DNA of 64,000 bases from JAFMKE01 sp964655225. GTDB lineage: Bacteria; Bacteroidota; Bacteroidia; Chitinophagales; UBA8649. Under the pieces are notes generated by a model that saw nothing but the letters and a program-made list of their open reading frames with translations, was not told the DNA's origin and did not search any database. The position numbers were made by a program, and so were the translations under genes. Location of the stretch: assembly GCA_964655225.1 (NCBI GenBank), contig CAZZMB010000004.1, positions 16,737-80,736 on the forward strand, written 5' to 3'. Positions 1-9,442 of the stretch are shown here, piece after piece. The first letter of the stretch is position 1, and each line of letters starts with the position of its first letter.

Positions 1-1038
1 GCGGACGAGCATATGGAGGATACGAGTAATCTTCAAGGAAAACTCCTTTTTGCGTTTTTAATTTTTGGAATGGCTGCTGTGGCGTATAGTTTTTTTGAGC
101 TAGGTCCAAGAATGCTACCCATGTCAGCAAGTGAGCATGGTGATTTGATTGATAGTATGTTTAATATCACAAACGTTGTAGCTATGTTTGTGTTTGTATT
201 GACTCATATCATTTTATTGACTTTTGCTTATTTGTATCGATACAAAAGAAACAGAAAAGCATATTTCTTCCCGCATGATAGTAGGTTAGAGCTTATATGG
301 ACCATCATTCCTGCTATTGTTCTTACTTTTTTAGTATTCAGAGGAATTAAGGCGTGGAATGAAATCTTTGATTTTGAAAAGCTAGAAAATACTACAGAAG
401 TTTTGCGCTTCGAAGCAACAGCCAAACAGTTCGGTTGGATCTTAAGATATCCGGGAAAAGATGGTGAGTTTGGAGAGCGAATAATAGATCAAGAGCATGT
501 TTCTCAAATCAATGAATTAGGAATTAACTGGGAAGACCCCAACAGTAAGGATGATTTCATGGCCAATGAATTGGTTTTGATTAAAGGTAAACTTACTCTT
601 GCTAAGCTTGGAGCCCAAGATGTATTGCACGGATTTTATTTGCCACATTTTAGGGTGAAAATGGATTGTTTACCAGGGCTACCTACTCAATTTATGTTTA
701 CTCCGAAGTATACCACAGAGGAGTATAGAGAAATCTTAAGTCATAAAAAGTACTGGCAAAAAATTGATCCTGAAACAGGGAATCCTAAATGGCAAGATTT
801 CCAATTTGAGCTTGCTTGCACAGAACTTTGCGGGAAGTCTCACTTTGCTATGCAGCGAGTGGTTCGTGTGGTTACACAGGAAGAATATGATGCTTGGGTC
901 AATGAAAGCAAGTCTTATTATTATACGGTAATCAATCCGGATGCAGCTCCTGTGGAAGAAGAGCTTATTGAAGAAGTAATGCCATTCAAGGAAGAAATAG
1001 ATAGTGCTGCATTAAGTATTGTAGCCAGAGTTAGATAA
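1..1038 (+). CDS. coxB: Cytochrome c oxidase subunit II (5' end outside window)
   Basis: Subunit II of an aa3-type heme-copper oxidase; it takes electrons from cytochrome c through a binuclear CuA centre on the outer face of the inner membrane. Numbered from the ATG at 13, membrane segments lie near residues 10-30, 50-78 and 94-110. The CuA ligands are all visible: His206 and the CTELCGKSHFAM motif with Cys269, Cys273, His277 and Met280. The four codons before that ATG are open to the window edge. Bacteroidota homologues usually carry an extra N-terminal segment ahead of the equivalent of NLQGK, so the true start is probably upstream and ATG 13 internal. First visible gene of a same-strand cox operon; subunit I follows 36 bases later. 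Confidence 0.95.
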   Translation, partial: ADEHMEDTSNLQGKLLFAFLIFGMAAVAYSFFELGPRMLPMSASEHGDLIDSMFNITNVVAMFVFVLTHIILLTFAYLYRYKRNRKAYFFPHDSRLELIWTIIPAIVLTFLVFRGIKAWNEIFDFEKLENTTEVLRFEATAKQFGWILRYPGKDGEFGERIIDQEHVSQINELGINWEDPNSKDDFMANELVLIKGKLTLAKLGAQDVLHGFYLPHFRVKMDCLPGLPTQFMFTPKYTTEEYREILSHKKYWQKIDPETGNPKWQDFQFELACTELCGKSHFAMQRVVRVVTQEEYDAWVNESKSYYYTVINPDAAPVEEELIEEVMPFKEEIDSAALSIVARVR

Positions 1039-1074
1039 TTTAATTTTAACACAAAAGCATAAAAAATAAATTTC

Positions 1075-2874
1075 ATGAGCGAAGTAACAGCAAATCACGA
1101 TTCAGCTCATGCCGCAGACGGGCATGACGATCATCATGAACAAAGTTGGTTAACAACTTATATTTTTAGTCAAGACCACAAAATGATTGGAAAACAGTTT
1201 TTAATGACTGGTATTTTCTGGGCGTTTGTTGGTGGTCTACTGTCCTTATTTTTCCGTATGCAGTTAGCGTGGCCCAATGAGACTTTTCCTATTTTGGAAA
1301 CACTGCTTGGTTCATGGGCTGAGGGCGGTAAATTAAGTAACGATTTTTACTACGCCTTGGTAACAATGCACGGGACTATCTTAGTTTTTTTCGTATTAAC
1401 CGCTGGCTTGAGTGGGACCTTTAGTAATTTCTTGATTCCCTTGCAAATCGGTGCAAGAGATATGGCGTCTCCTTTTATGAATATGCTTTCATATTGGTTC
1501 TTTTTTGCTGCAAGTGCGGTATTATTTATATCATTCTTTGTTCAAACCGGGCCTGCTTCTGGAGGTTGGACAGCCTACCCACCGTTAAATGGTATCCGAG
1601 ACATTGCTTTGAATAAGGGCTCCGGATTAGGATTCGATTTATGGATTACTAGTATGACACTCTTTATTGTGGGAAGTACATTAGGTAGTTTGAATTATGT
1701 TTCTACGGTTATTAATATGCGTACAAAGGGTATGAGCTTTACAAAAATGCCATTATTAACATGGGCATTAACATTTACAGCAATACTGGGCATTTTGGCC
1801 TTTCCTGCATTACTAGCTGCTGCAGGATTATTGGAGTTTGATAGACTTTTAGGAACAAGTTTCTTCCTGAACAACATCGTTATTAATGGAGATCTGCAGG
1901 CTTACAAAGGAGGAAGCCCCTTGATCTACCAACACTTATTTTGGTTCTTAGGGCACCCCGAAGTTTATATTATTATATTCCCTGCATTTGGTATTGTTTC
2001 GGAAGTTTTATCTGTGCACTCCAAGAAACCAGTTTTTGGCTATCGAGCAATGATACTCTCCTTGGGATCAATTTTAGTAATTGGCTTTTTCGTTTGGGCA
2101 CACCACATGTTTGTAACAGGAATGAGCCCAGCTATCGGTAAAGTATTCGTAATATTCACTTTGTTAATTGCAATCCCATCTGCCGTCAAAGTGTTTAATT
2201 GGATAACCACTCTTTGGAGAGGAAATATCCGTTTTACTGTACCCATGATGTTTGCAATAGGTTTCGTCTCTTTATTTATCTCTGGGGGCATTACAGGTTT
2301 ACACCTAGGTAACTCAACAGTAGATATTCAATTGCATGATTCTTATTTTGTGGTAGGTCACTTCCATATTGTAATGGGTGTAGCTGCATTCTTTGGAATG
2401 TGGGCTGGTGTTTATCAGTGGTTTCCAAAAATGTTCGGACGATTTATGAATGAAACTATGGGTTACATTCATTTCTGGGGTTCATTGATTGGTGGCTATA
2501 TGGTTTTCTTCCCAATGCACTTCATGGCAGGTGTTCCAAGAAGGTACTATGCTTTTGATCAGTTTCAATCTTTTAACAACTTTCAAGATGTGAATGTTTT
2601 TATAACCTTGGCTGCATTTCTAGTAATGTCATCCAACATTGTGTTTTTAATAAACTTCTTCTATAGTATTCTTAAAGGAAGAGAAATGACGGAAGACAAT
2701 TTAAACCCTTGGGGTGCAAATACACTTGAATGGACAACCCCAGTTAATCCTGGTCACGGAAATTGGCCTGGAGATTTACCAGTGGTTTATAGATGGCCTT
2801 ATGATTATAGTACAAATGGCAACGAAGTTAATCCTCAAAATAAGCCTTTAGAAGAAGGTGAACACGAACACTAA
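1075..2874 (+). CDS. ctaD: Cytochrome c oxidase subunit I
   Basis: Catalytic subunit of the terminal oxidase, reducing O2 to water and pumping protons. About 12 membrane segments in 599 residues, a normal length. Metal ligands are recognisable: His99 (low-spin heme), His294 and the cross-linked Tyr298 in GHPEVY, the His343-His344 pair for CuB, and His429 and His431 in VVGHFH for the two hemes. Glu296 in GHPEVY is the D-channel residue typical of A1-type oxidases. The N-terminus is His/Asp-rich (residues 8-24) before the first helix. It lies between subunit II and heme O synthase; ctaB starts 5 bases after its stop, so co-transcription is likely. Confidence 0.97.
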   Translation: MSEVTANHDSAHAADGHDDHHEQSWLTTYIFSQDHKMIGKQFLMTGIFWAFVGGLLSLFFRMQLAWPNETFPILETLLGSWAEGGKLSNDFYYALVTMHGTILVFFVLTAGLSGTFSNFLIPLQIGARDMASPFMNMLSYWFFFAASAVLFISFFVQTGPASGGWTAYPPLNGIRDIALNKGSGLGFDLWITSMTLFIVGSTLGSLNYVSTVINMRTKGMSFTKMPLLTWALTFTAILGILAFPALLAAAGLLEFDRLLGTSFFLNNIVINGDLQAYKGGSPLIYQHLFWFLGHPEVYIIIFPAFGIVSEVLSVHSKKPVFGYRAMILSLGSILVIGFFVWAHHMFVTGMSPAIGKVFVIFTLLIAIPSAVKVFNWITTLWRGNIRFTVPMMFAIGFVSLFISGGITGLHLGNSTVDIQLHDSYFVVGHFHIVMGVAAFFGMWAGVYQWFPKMFGRFMNETMGYIHFWGSLIGGYMVFFPMHFMAGVPRRYYAFDQFQSFNNFQDVNVFITLAAFLVMSSNIVFLINFFYSILKGREMTEDNLNPWGANTLEWTTPVNPGHGNWPGDLPVVYRWPYDYSTNGNEVNPQNKPLEEGEHEH

Positions 2875-2879
2875 AGATT

Positions 2880-3782
2880 ATGATTAGAAGGGAAAGAAGC
2901 ATATCAATTTCATTTAAAAGCATTCTAGCTGCAAAGCTTGGTGATTTAGCTCAACTGTATAAAGTTCGATTAGGTTCTTTAGTTGTGTTCTCATCATTGA
3001 TTGGTTACTTGTTGTTAGCTCCAGCATTCGATTTTTTTGCATTACTCATGTTATCAATCGGTGGATTTCTAGTTACTGGGGCATCCAATGCCTTCAATCA
3101 AATTTTTGAAAAGGATATAGATAGCTTAATGGATAGAACCAAAAACAGACCGATTCCTGCAGGAAGGATGACTGCTGTTGAGGGAAGTCTATGGGCAGGT
3201 ATTGCTGCATTAGCAGGTCTAGTGATTCTTACAATTTTTTTCAACCTAGCTACCGGATTATTGTCTGCTATTTCCTTAATCATTTATGCATTTATTTATA
3301 CTCCATTAAAACGGGTGCATCCCATAGCAGTATTCGTAGGAGCGATTCCTGGTGCCCTACCTCCAATGATTGGCGCAGTTGCAGCAACGGGATTTGTTGG
3401 TGACATTGCAATCTGTTTGTTTGCGCTGCAATTTATTTGGCAGTTTCCACATTTTTGGGCGATTGCTTGGTACTCTTATGATGATTACAAAAAAGCAGAT
3501 ATTATGTTATTGCCATCGAAAGGAGGCAAAAATAAGAATAGTGCTCTAAATATATTAATTTACACCGCAACCTTGATTCCCATTACTATTGTTTTATACC
3601 TACTGGGGTATTATCAATTTTTAGGTCTGGTGGTTTTACTGTTAGCAGCTGTTGCTTTTTTAATACCGGCTATTCAGTTATATCGCGATATATCAGATAC
3701 CAATGCTAGGAAAGTTATGTTTGCTTCCTTCATGTATCTGCCTGTCGCACTCATTGGACTTCTATTTGATAGTATCTTATAA
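2880..3782 (+). CDS. ctaB: Protoheme IX farnesyltransferase (heme O synthase)
   Basis: UbiA-family integral membrane prenyltransferase that adds a farnesyl group to protoheme IX to give heme O, the precursor of heme A for the neighbouring oxidase. The Asp-rich prenyl-diphosphate site is seen as NAFNQIFEKDIDSLMDR followed by RPIPAGR, near residues 71-99, and about nine hydrophobic segments follow. Length 300 is typical. It starts 5 bases after subunit I and ends 3 bases before the first subunit III. The heme A synthase that normally follows this step (CtaA) is not in the window. Confidence 0.95.
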   Translation: MIRRERSISISFKSILAAKLGDLAQLYKVRLGSLVVFSSLIGYLLLAPAFDFFALLMLSIGGFLVTGASNAFNQIFEKDIDSLMDRTKNRPIPAGRMTAVEGSLWAGIAALAGLVILTIFFNLATGLLSAISLIIYAFIYTPLKRVHPIAVFVGAIPGALPPMIGAVAATGFVGDIAICLFALQFIWQFPHFWAIAWYSYDDYKKADIMLLPSKGGKNKNSALNILIYTATLIPITIVLYLLGYYQFLGLVVLLLAAVAFLIPAIQLYRDISDTNARKVMFASFMYLPVALIGLLFDSIL

Positions 3783-3785
3783 ATT

Positions 3786-4409
3786 ATGCAAGTGATGAAT
3801 AATTCAAATCAAAAAAACGTAATTAGTCTCGAGAATAGGCACATAGCTCATCGGCTGATTTTATATATTTCTATGGCCTCAATTACAATGTTTTTCGCAG
3901 TAACAACAAGCGCTGTGTTGGTTAAGAAAGCTGATGTATTGAATTGGGCTCAATTTCCTTTGCCCGATATATTTTTTATAAGTACAATTATAGCTGTTGC
4001 ATCTAGTCTTGCTTTTTATTTTTCTTATAGGCTATACCAGCAAAAGAAATTCATGGCTTTCAGATGGATGCTTGCATTAAGTGGGTTGATAAGTCTTGGC
4101 TTTTTGATTAGTCAATTGTTAGGCTTCGAAGCTTTAAAGGATATGGGCTTACCCATTACTGGAAACGTGGCAGGATCTTTTATTTATTTTTTAGCGATAG
4201 TACATGGATTACACATCATAGGCGGACTTACTGTGCTTCTTATCATGCTAGTCAAAGCTATTCTTGCGCGAAAAAATATACAGTTTGAAGGAAGTGGAGT
4301 AATCAATAAAAAACGATTATTTTCAATGGAAATTTTAACATCTTATTGGCATTTTGTAAATGTGCTATGGGTTTATTTATTTTTGTTTTTTTACTTTAAT
4401 TATCAATAA
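3786..4409 (+). CDS. Cytochrome c oxidase subunit III-like protein (first copy)
   Basis: Heme-copper oxidase subunit III family: 207 residues with about five membrane helices, shorter than the seven-helix mitochondrial form but usual for Bacteroidota. The family signature region HGLHIIGG (about residues 139-146) and the C-terminal SYWHFVNVLWVYLF motif are present. A second start (ATG 3795) three codons in is equally possible. It is followed 6 bases later by a second subunit III gene; this copy is the more divergent of the two. Confidence 0.85.
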   Translation: MQVMNNSNQKNVISLENRHIAHRLILYISMASITMFFAVTTSAVLVKKADVLNWAQFPLPDIFFISTIIAVASSLAFYFSYRLYQQKKFMAFRWMLALSGLISLGFLISQLLGFEALKDMGLPITGNVAGSFIYFLAIVHGLHIIGGLTVLLIMLVKAILARKNIQFEGSGVINKKRLFSMEILTSYWHFVNVLWVYLFLFFYFNYQ

Positions 4410-4415
4410 TTAATT

Positions 4416-5102
4416 ATGTCGTCAGGATCTATAAATGAATATGAAGTACACGAATGGGAGAGTCTAAAAGGTCCGTTTAATGCTAGTTACGGTAAAGTAA
4501 TGATGTGGTATTTCTTAATATCAGATACATTCGTGTTTGGGGCATTCTTGGTGGCATATGCTGCAGCTAGAACTTCTAATGCGGAATCATGGCCAATGGC
4601 AAGTGAAGTGTTTAGTACCGTTCCTGGTTTGTCTGGCAATCATTATCCATTGGTATTTGTTTCTTTCATGACCTTCGTGCTGATTATAAGTTCAGTAACT
4701 ATGGTTAGAGCGGTACAAGAAGGTTTTATGGGTAATCGAAATGGAGTGATAAAGTACTTAATTCCAACCATAGCAATGGGGCTTTTATTTCTAGGTTGCC
4801 AGTATTTAGAGTGGTCTCATCTAATCCATGAAGGAATGACGATGTGGCATACGCCGTTTAGTGCTTTGGGGCATGGACATGAAGGACCTCAACAATTTGG
4901 AATGTTCTTTTTTACGATTACTGGTTTTCACGGTATGCACGTAATCACTGGTGTTTTATTGAATATTTGGTTATTGGTTGAAACTGCAAAAGGCAGATTT
5001 GATAAATTAGGTAACTACAGTATGGTTGAAAAGATAGGCCTTTTCTGGCACTTTGTAGATTTGGTTTGGGTATATGTTTTCTTGGGATATTACCTGCTGT
5101 AA
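4416..5102 (+). CDS. ctaE: Cytochrome c oxidase subunit III (second copy)
   Basis: Subunit III of the aa3 oxidase, 228 residues, with five to six predicted membrane helices. The region after the soluble N-terminus contains MMWYFLISDTFVFGAF, and the family signatures GFHGMHVITG and FWHFVDLVWVYVFL are clear. The third helix carries EWSHLIHEGM, and a His/Gly-rich loop follows (ALGHGHEGPQQ). Subunit III stabilises the catalytic core and proton uptake. It is closer to canonical CoxC/CtaE than the preceding copy. Confidence 0.92.
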   Translation: MSSGSINEYEVHEWESLKGPFNASYGKVMMWYFLISDTFVFGAFLVAYAAARTSNAESWPMASEVFSTVPGLSGNHYPLVFVSFMTFVLIISSVTMVRAVQEGFMGNRNGVIKYLIPTIAMGLLFLGCQYLEWSHLIHEGMTMWHTPFSALGHGHEGPQQFGMFFFTITGFHGMHVITGVLLNIWLLVETAKGRFDKLGNYSMVEKIGLFWHFVDLVWVYVFLGYYLL

Positions 5103-5132
5103 TTATTATTGATAAGAGAAAAATTTAGTATA

Positions 5133-5477
5133 ATGGCACACATGACGCAACAAGAATATGAGCAAAATAAAAAAGACGTTTACAAAACGACAGGGATACT
5201 CTCTGTAGTTACGGTCGTAGAAGTTTTAGGCTCTATAGTATATGAAAATATGGTCGAAGATTTAAGATGGCCGCTCATGGTATTTGTTACTTTAGCTAGT
5301 GTAATTAAGGCTTATTGGATTATGAATGTGTTTATGCACGTTGGACATGAGAAAAAAGGATTTATGTTTACTATTCTTTTTCCATTTATATTTTTAGTTT
5401 GGGCTATCATTGCCTTTTCGTTCGATGGAGCTGCTTGGCTTTCAATGCGAAATGCAATCAATGGCATATTTTTTTAA
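5133..5477 (+). CDS. Prokaryotic cytochrome c oxidase subunit IV family protein
   Basis: Small membrane subunit of the oxidase (COX4_pro/CyoD-like family), about 114 residues with three hydrophobic segments separated by short loops; the middle one carries the conserved SVIKAYWIMNVFMHV segment. I choose ATG 5133 (MAHMTQQEYEQNK) over the TTG at 5109, because related proteins begin with this hydrophilic, Gln/Glu-rich start and the eight extra residues look unlike coding sequence. It sits at the usual position after subunit III in Bacteroidota cox operons. Confidence 0.85.
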   Translation: MAHMTQQEYEQNKKDVYKTTGILSVVTVVEVLGSIVYENMVEDLRWPLMVFVTLASVIKAYWIMNVFMHVGHEKKGFMFTILFPFIFLVWAIIAFSFDGAAWLSMRNAINGIFF

Positions 5478-5480
5478 TTC

Positions 5481-6188
5481 ATGACACAACGTACATCTAA
5501 TAGCAACGGGAAACTAACGACATTATTCATTGTCCTGCTGCCGCTTTTACTTTTTGGATTATTTTATTTGTATACCAAGCAAGCAAGAACAGACTTGAAA
5601 ACAATGAAATATCCGCGTAAAATGTTTGCAATTGGCATCGATACAATTACAGAAGGAACATTTAAGCGTATTGATACAGTTTATCATGAGATTCCTTCAT
5701 TTACGCTGACAAATCAATATGGTCAGACGGTTTCGAAAGATCAGTTTCTAGATAAGATTCTGATTGCAGATTTTTTCTTTACAAGTTGTCCAACTATATG
5801 TCCTACTATGAGTGAACAACTGGCAAGAGTCCAAGAGCAATTGATCCGAGATGATCGAGTAGTCATCGTTTCATACTCTATAGACCCGGTGCGCGACACA
5901 CCAGAGAAATTAAAGGCATATGCAGAAGAATATAACGCTGTGCCGGGTAAATGGCAATTCTTAACTGGAGATAAGAAAGAAATTTATAAGCTTGCTTTGG
6001 AAGGATACAAGATGTCAGCATTTGATGATGGTGGGGATGATGAACATGATGGATTTGTTCATACCGATCGATTCGCATTAGTTGATCCTAACTGGAATAT
6101 TAGAGGTTATTATAAAGGCACTTCAGAAAATGAAGTGAACATCATGCTGGGGGATGTGTTATTATTGTTAGAAGAATTTAAGAGGTAA
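5481..6188 (+). CDS. SCO1/SenC family copper chaperone
   Basis: Membrane-anchored thioredoxin-fold protein that delivers copper to, or reduces, the CuA site of subunit II. One N-terminal membrane helix (residues 14-32) precedes a periplasmic domain. The copper ligands are visible: Cys103 and Cys107 in TSCPTICPTM and His194 in FVHTDRF. The insertion just before that His is acidic and His-containing (DDGGDDEHDG). Length 235 is normal. The gene starts 3 bases after subunit IV, and the DUF420 gene begins immediately after its stop. Confidence 0.93.
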   Translation: MTQRTSNSNGKLTTLFIVLLPLLLFGLFYLYTKQARTDLKTMKYPRKMFAIGIDTITEGTFKRIDTVYHEIPSFTLTNQYGQTVSKDQFLDKILIADFFFTSCPTICPTMSEQLARVQEQLIRDDRVVIVSYSIDPVRDTPEKLKAYAEEYNAVPGKWQFLTGDKKEIYKLALEGYKMSAFDDGGDDEHDGFVHTDRFALVDPNWNIRGYYKGTSENEVNIMLGDVLLLLEEFKR

Positions 6189-6728
6189 ATGGCAATTAAA
6201 CTAGAAGAAAAGAGTGCAAAACAAATAATAGTTGCCCTATCTGTAGTTGTCGCTCTATTAGTAGGTGTATTGAACTGGGGTATAGATAAACGCATGGTAA
6301 CAGGGCTTGATCTTAGTTTTTTCCCAAAGTTTCACGCTTTACTAAATAGTATAGTTGCTTTTCTACTGGTTGTGGGCTTGGTATTTATTAAAAAGGGGCA
6401 GAAGTCCTTGCATCAAAGGTCAATGTTTTTGTCATTTGTCGTTTCTGCAGTCTTTCTCTTATCATATGTACTTTATCATACGCTGGCAGAACCAACAACG
6501 TATGGAGGAGTTGGTGGATTGAAGTATTCTTATTATTTCATTTTAATCACGCATATCATCTTAGCTGCTGTAATCATGCCATTCATACTTATGACCTTTT
6601 ACTATGCGTGGAGTGAGAAATGGGAGAAACACAAATCCTTAGCTAAAAAGATTTGGCCATTTTGGTTTTATGTAGCAGTAACCGGTGTTGTAATTTATTT
6701 TATGATCGCCCCTTATTATAGTTATTAA
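6189..6728 (+). CDS. DUF420 family membrane protein (CtaM/YozB-like)
   Basis: Integral membrane protein of 179 residues with five hydrophobic segments, matching the DUF420 family. The conserved LNxGIDKR-like N-terminal region, PKFHALLNS segment, YHTLAEPT and THIILAAVIMP are recognisable. Family knowledge: the Gram-positive member CtaM/YozB is needed for assembly of aa3-type oxidase. Position directly behind SCO in a cox operon fits an assembly role here, which is an inference. No gap separates it from the SCO gene. Confidence 0.85.
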   Translation: MAIKLEEKSAKQIIVALSVVVALLVGVLNWGIDKRMVTGLDLSFFPKFHALLNSIVAFLLVVGLVFIKKGQKSLHQRSMFLSFVVSAVFLLSYVLYHTLAEPTTYGGVGGLKYSYYFILITHIILAAVIMPFILMTFYYAWSEKWEKHKSLAKKIWPFWFYVAVTGVVIYFMIAPYYSY

Positions 6729-6737
6729 CGCATTGAA

Positions 6738-6968
6738 ATGAAAAAAGTATTATCCATATTAGTTTTTAATCTTGTATCACTGAAGCTAGCTATTGCCCAA
6801 TGTGCTATGTGTAAAGCTAGTGCTGAAACTAGTCTCGAATCAGGAGCAAGTGACGCCGCTGGTATTAACACGGGCGTATTGTATGTCTTAGCAATCACTT
6901 TCGGTATGTTAGGTTTTATGGGCTATCTCCTGTATAAAGGCAACAAGGCTACTCGTTCAGTCGATTAA
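6738..6968 (+). CDS. Small CxxC membrane protein of the cox operon
   Basis: A 76-residue protein with an N-terminal signal sequence (residues 1-20, ending AIAQ), directly followed by CAMCK with the two cysteines at positions 21 and 24, a Ser/Ala/Glu-rich stretch, and one C-terminal membrane helix (about residues 46-66) ending in a basic tail. Small proteins of this build occur at the end of cox operons in other Bacteroidota. The function is not established; the CxxC pair on the periplasmic side next to SCO suggests metal or redox handling during oxidase assembly (inference). Last gene of the operon. Confidence 0.8.
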   Translation: MKKVLSILVFNLVSLKLAIAQCAMCKASAETSLESGASDAAGINTGVLYVLAITFGMLGFMGYLLYKGNKATRSVD

Positions 6969-7039
6969 AATGTAGGGTGATAAGGCAAACTATTTGATTT
7001 CTTATTTTTCTTAATATTCATCATTACGAAAATTTCCAT

Positions 7040-9442
7040 ATGAAAAAGATAATCGCATTACTCATTTTGTTAAGTTCCAGTTTCGTATCTGCCCAAAATG
7101 AATTTAATTGCTATCACTTTGATGAGCGGGGGCAAACGCGTGAGCATTTTGTCGATTTTAAATCTATGCTGCTAGACATAAGTTTTGATACCAAGGCCAG
7201 AGAAGTCCTGGGGCAAGTGCATTACGAGTTTACAACTATTCGACCTTCGATTAATCACTTAGTTTTGGATGCACCAGAAATATGGATAGAAGAGGTATTG
7301 TTTGATGGCACGCCTGTTCATTATAAGACTGAAGAGGAAAACTTAATCATTGATTTCCCAGCTTCGTTGCCATGGGATGAGAATCACCAATTGGATATTA
7401 CATATACTTGCCAACCGGAAAAAGGATTATATTTCCTAGGGTGGAAGGATTCGACCAATCGAGCAAGGAAACAAATTTGGACGCAAGGTCAAGGAATCGA
7501 TAACCGTTACTGGGTTCCAAGCTTCGATGATGTTAGCGATAAGCTCATTACTGAAACCAGAATTACTTTTGACTCTAAATTCGAAGTTGTTTCTAATGGG
7601 GACTTAATTGGAAAAGAAGATTATGAAAATGGAATGAGCACTTGGCATTATAAAATGAAAGATTCACATGTGCCCTATTTACTAATGATTGCTATTGGGG
7701 AGTATGATTTCAAGGATATGATATCTTCTTCAGGAATTGTAAATCGACAGTTTTACTACCCCAATAAACCCGAAGAGTTCAAACACACCTATATGTATTC
7801 AGTCGAAATGATGGACTGGATGGAAAAAGAATTCCAAGTGGCCTACCCTTGGGGTAAAATATACCGAAATGTTCCTGTTGCAGATTTTTTATATGGCGCT
7901 ATGGAAAACACAACTTCCACAATTTTTACAGATTATTACTTGAAAGATAGTAGGGAGTCATTAGACAGAAATTATGTGGGCACTAATGCTCACGAGTTAA
8001 CGCATCAGTGGTTTGGAGATTTAATTTCTGAATGGAACGGAGCAAGTCATTGGTTGCATGAAAGTTTTGCAACGCATTATGCTAAACATTTTGAACGCAG
8101 TGTTTATGGGGAAGATTATTTCCAATGGGAACGAAATATGGAAATGCGAAGAGCAATGAGTGCGGATGACAAAAATGACCTACCTATTGCTCACAGCGAG
8201 TCAGGATCTTCCCGGCATTATCCCAAGGGGAGTTTTGTTATTGATATGCTTCGCGAGGCTGCAGGAGGAGATGAGGCCTACAAAAAGGTGATAAATGCCT
8301 ATTTGAAGAAATATGCGTTTAGGCACGTTGATACACATTTGTTTCAACTTGAATTTATGGAGGTTTTGGGACTGAATTTGGATTGGTTTTTTGACCAATG
8401 GGTCCGTAAAGGTGGATATCCAATTTTTGAATGCGATTATGCTGAATCTGTTGGTCAGGTGGAGTTAAATATTAAACAAATTCATGACCAAAGCGAAACA
8501 ATTGGATTATTCAAAGTTCAAATGCCTATCCAAGTTAGTTTTAAGGACGGTAGCGATACTACATTCTTAGCAGACCTTCAAAATGAAGAACATTCTATTT
8601 CTATTCCTAATGTTGAAGGAAAGGCTATTCAATTCGTTTTGTTCAATGTAAACAACGCACTGTATGCAAAAATTGTACATGAAAAAACAACTGCTGAACT
8701 TCTGGCACAAGCACTAGAAGCAAAGGATATGATCGATCGATATCGAGCTTTGGCCGAATTGGAAGATAGCCCATTGAAAGAAACAAGAGACATACTCTTA
8801 GAATGTTTTGAAAATGAAAGCTTTTTTGCTCCTCGGGCAAATATAGTTAAGCAATTAGCAAATGATAACAACAGTAAAAGTCAAAAGCTAATCATGAAAT
8901 CTCTGCTTGACGATGATGTGCGTGTCCGAAGAGCGGTGATTTATCATTTAGAAAAAATTTCAAAAAAAATGCAACCATTATGCGAAAAATTGTTGCTTGA
9001 TAGCTCATATGTAAACATTGAAATGACTTTGGAAAAGCTTATTGAAGGGTTCCCAGAGCTTAAAGAGAAGTACTTGAAAATAACCCAATTAGACGCGCAG
9101 AAAAATGATCTTCTAAATATCACGCATCTAAGCTTCAAAGCACAAGACAATGACCCCTTTGCGTATAGCCATTTGCTTGATTATGCCGGACCTTCCTTTG
9201 AGTTTAGAACAAGAATTAAAGCGATAGAGGCCTTAACTGATCTCGCTTATCAGGGGGATGAATTTATTTTCCCGCTTATCGATGCAAGTGTAAATTTTAA
9301 TCGCAGATTAGCTGGAGTGGCTAGCAATGTTTTGATGTCGATAGAAAATAAAGACTTGCTTATTGAACAAGTTGAAACGGCAGTCTTCGATAAGAATGAG
9401 CGCAAAAGAATTGACCAGTTAAAAACTAAGCTAGGGATTTAA
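7040..9442 (+). CDS. M1 family (gluzincin) aminopeptidase, secreted
   Basis: Zinc aminopeptidase of 800 residues with a signal peptide (residues 1-18, cut after VSAQ). The substrate-anchoring GAMEN motif is at 286-290, the zinc motif HELTHQW starts at His318, and the third zinc ligand is Glu341 in HESFATHY. The C-terminal part (about 540-800) looks like an all-helical HEAT-type domain, as in leukotriene A4 hydrolase/ERAP-like enzymes. Likely function: removal of N-terminal residues from peptides in the periplasm. No T9SS tail is seen, so it probably stays periplasmic. Its stop overlaps the stop of the convergent gene at 9439 by four bases. Confidence 0.93.
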   Translation: MKKIIALLILLSSSFVSAQNEFNCYHFDERGQTREHFVDFKSMLLDISFDTKAREVLGQVHYEFTTIRPSINHLVLDAPEIWIEEVLFDGTPVHYKTEEENLIIDFPASLPWDENHQLDITYTCQPEKGLYFLGWKDSTNRARKQIWTQGQGIDNRYWVPSFDDVSDKLITETRITFDSKFEVVSNGDLIGKEDYENGMSTWHYKMKDSHVPYLLMIAIGEYDFKDMISSSGIVNRQFYYPNKPEEFKHTYMYSVEMMDWMEKEFQVAYPWGKIYRNVPVADFLYGAMENTTSTIFTDYYLKDSRESLDRNYVGTNAHELTHQWFGDLISEWNGASHWLHESFATHYAKHFERSVYGEDYFQWERNMEMRRAMSADDKNDLPIAHSESGSSRHYPKGSFVIDMLREAAGGDEAYKKVINAYLKKYAFRHVDTHLFQLEFMEVLGLNLDWFFDQWVRKGGYPIFECDYAESVGQVELNIKQIHDQSETIGLFKVQMPIQVSFKDGSDTTFLADLQNEEHSISIPNVEGKAIQFVLFNVNNALYAKIVHEKTTAELLAQALEAKDMIDRYRALAELEDSPLKETRDILLECFENESFFAPRANIVKQLANDNNSKSQKLIMKSLLDDDVRVRRAVIYHLEKISKKMQPLCEKLLLDSSYVNIEMTLEKLIEGFPELKEKYLKITQLDAQKNDLLNITHLSFKAQDNDPFAYSHLLDYAGPSFEFRTRIKAIEALTDLAYQGDEFIFPLIDASVNFNRRLAGVASNVLMSIENKDLLIEQVETAVFDKNERKRIDQLKTKLGI

